A stretch of DNA of 13,599 nt. It comes from CAYGUI01 sp964353115. GTDB lineage: Bacteria > Pseudomonadota > Gammaproteobacteria > JAGOUU01. Shown here one piece after another: positions 12,725 through 13,599 of the stretch; the stretch's first letter is position 1, and every line of letters starts with the position of its first letter. Both the position numbers and the translations under genes were made by a program. The DNA lies in the NCBI GenBank assembly GCA_964353115.1, contig CAYGUI010000032.1, positions 1 to 13,599 of the forward strand. Reading direction: 5' to 3'. The notes below the pieces were generated by a model. The model made no database searches. It was not told the DNA's origin and saw only the letters and a list, made by a program, of their open reading frames with translations.

Positions 12725-13599
12725 TCACTCCTCTTCCTTCTTCGCCCGCGGATGCGCTTTATCATAAACATCAGCTAAATACTGAAAATTCAATTGGGTA
12801 TAGATTTGGGTTGTGGCAATATCACTATGACCCAATAGCTCCTGAACCGCGCGCAAATCACCACTCGACTCTAACATATGACTAGCAAAGCTATGGCGCA
12901 ATAAATGGGGATGAAGTTTTTTATCAAGGCCAAATTTTTTAGTATAGAACTCTAAACGCTTTTGAACTGCACGATTTGAAATTCTTTTATTACTTTTTCC
13001 TATAGAAATAAATAAAGCATCTTTTTCTTCTTTTTGATAAGTTTTAATAATATTAAGCCATTTATTTATAGCAGTTAAAGCACATCTTCCAATCGGAATT
13101 AAGCGCTCTTTATTACCTTTACCTACTACTCGCAGAATATTATCTGCTGTTTTTATATCATTAATATTTAAACTAGTTAATTCGGAAAGTCGCAAGCCGC
13201 AACTATACAGCAATTCCATCATCGCAAAATCACGAATTTCAATATCGGATCCTGGCTCTGCATTGAGCAACTGCCCAACTTCATCAGCATCAAAAGTTTT
13301 TGGTAAGTATTCATTAACTTTTGGCGCACTAACACCTAAGGTTGGATCAGATAAAATTATTTTTTTATTCAGTAAAAATTTAAAAAAACTTTTTAATGAT
13401 GATAAATTACGCCTTAAAGTTTTCGCGCTAATATTTTTTTTATGCTCTGATATTAGGAAGTCTTGAATGTGTTTTTGGGAAACCTCCGCTCCTTCGGCGC
13501 CAAGCCCACCATTTTTACAAGAAAAAACCCCCGCCCTGGCGCAGCTTTGCTTCGCCGGGCTGCCCCCTTTAATAAGTGGGCTGTTATCCCCCCTTTCGT
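12725..13599 (-). CDS. xerC: tyrosine recombinase XerC, 5' end beyond window, frame passes through a repeat element
   Basis: XerC works with XerD at dif sites to resolve chromosome dimers. The minus frame is open from the right edge to TGA at 12725, giving 290 visible residues. All catalytic residues are present (visible numbering): Arg136 in CGLRLSE, Lys160 in GKGNKE, His231 and Arg234 in HPHLLRHSF, His257 in LLGHSD, and Tyr266 in TTQIYTQL. The ending LADVYDKAHPRAK is typical of XerC rather than XerD. Residues from about 42 (KHIQDFLISEHKK onward) form the end of the N-terminal core-binding domain. Residues 1-38 are low-complexity, Gly/Ala/Ser-rich, and coded by the hairpin repeat at 13522-13599. 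Between the edge and TTG 13270 there is no in-frame ATG, GTG or TTG, so the gene must start outside the window. TTG 13270 would delete the core-binding domain. The gene is either a functional XerC with an in-frame insertion or a disrupted copy. Confidence 0.88.
   Translation of the reverse strand, partial: ERGDNSPLIKGGSPAKQSCARAGVFSCKNGGLGAEGAEVSQKHIQDFLISEHKKNISAKTLRRNLSSLKSFFKFLLNKKIILSDPTLGVSAPKVNEYLPKTFDADEVGQLLNAEPGSDIEIRDFAMMELLYSCGLRLSELTSLNINDIKTADNILRVVGKGNKERLIPIGRCALTAINKWLNIIKTYQKEEKDALFISIGKSNKRISNRAVQKRLEFYTKKFGLDKKLHPHLLRHSFASHMLESSGDLRAVQELLGHSDIATTQIYTQLNFQYLADVYDKAHPRAKKEEE
13522..13599 (-). repeat. hairpin repeat element, copy C, inside the xerC reading frame
   Basis: On the minus strand the sequence reads TTAAAGGGGGCAG (13572-13560), then a hairpin with arms 13559-13553 and 13541-13535 (7 bp with one G-T pair, plus an inner AGC/GCT stem), then GGGCGGGGGTTTTTT (to 13522). 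This is the same order of parts as copies A and B near guaB. The outer end reaches the window edge, so its full extent is unknown. It may also include the GC-rich stretch down to about 13484. Confidence 0.75.

Noticed and set aside
12725..13270. Short 181-aa recombinase starting at TTG 13270
   Set aside because: The frame is open upstream to the window edge and codes for XerC core-binding-domain residues, so 13270 is internal.

Overview
The window is AT-rich bacterial DNA, mostly coded on the minus strand. It looks like a chromosomal segment of a host-associated Gammaproteobacterium. The evidence is the guaB-guaA-tadA order and the gamma-like GuaB and XerC sequences. It also carries two transporters suited to scavenging peptides and amino acids, and a U-box/ankyrin protein of the kind used on eukaryotic ubiquitin machinery. 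A Legionellales-type intracellular lifestyle fits best, but this is inference: no rRNA is present, and another obligate host-associated proteobacterium is not excluded.

Layout from left to right. (1) A tight minus-strand operon rpmE > PAAR-repeat protein > rsmI occupies 1201 to 1; rsmI runs off the left edge. The PAAR gene sits between two translation genes with no intergenic space. (2) A lone plus-strand gene (1328-2800) encodes an N-terminal U-box followed by degenerate ankyrin repeats; its 3' end overlaps the next gene. (3) A minus-strand series runs from 7557 to 2769: a DAACS-family amino-acid symporter, a POT-family peptide transporter, trmB, and a C45-type self-cleaving acyltransferase/hydrolase. 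A tandem array of half-palindromic repeats lies just upstream of trmB. (4) A second lone plus-strand gene (7725-8984) encodes an unrecognised multi-pass membrane protein with a disordered acidic tail. Its promoter is surrounded by four copies of a TTGATT/AATCAA motif. (5) A minus-strand purine/tRNA operon guaB > guaA > tadA occupies 12463 to 8965. (6) A repeat-rich intergenic region lies at 12464-12724. (7) xerC, on the minus strand, runs off the right edge. Its open frame passes through a copy of the same hairpin repeat family seen upstream of guaB.

How the parts relate. The conserved minus-strand genes serve translation (L31, RsmI, TrmB, TadA), GMP synthesis (GuaB, GuaA), chromosome dimer resolution (XerC) and nutrient import. 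Interspersed with them are likely host- or competitor-facing genes: the U-box protein, the membrane protein with the acidic tail, the PAAR spike-tip protein and the C45 hydrolase. No tRNA, rRNA, CRISPR array, transposase or complete prophage is visible. No stretch longer than 300 bases lacks a gene.
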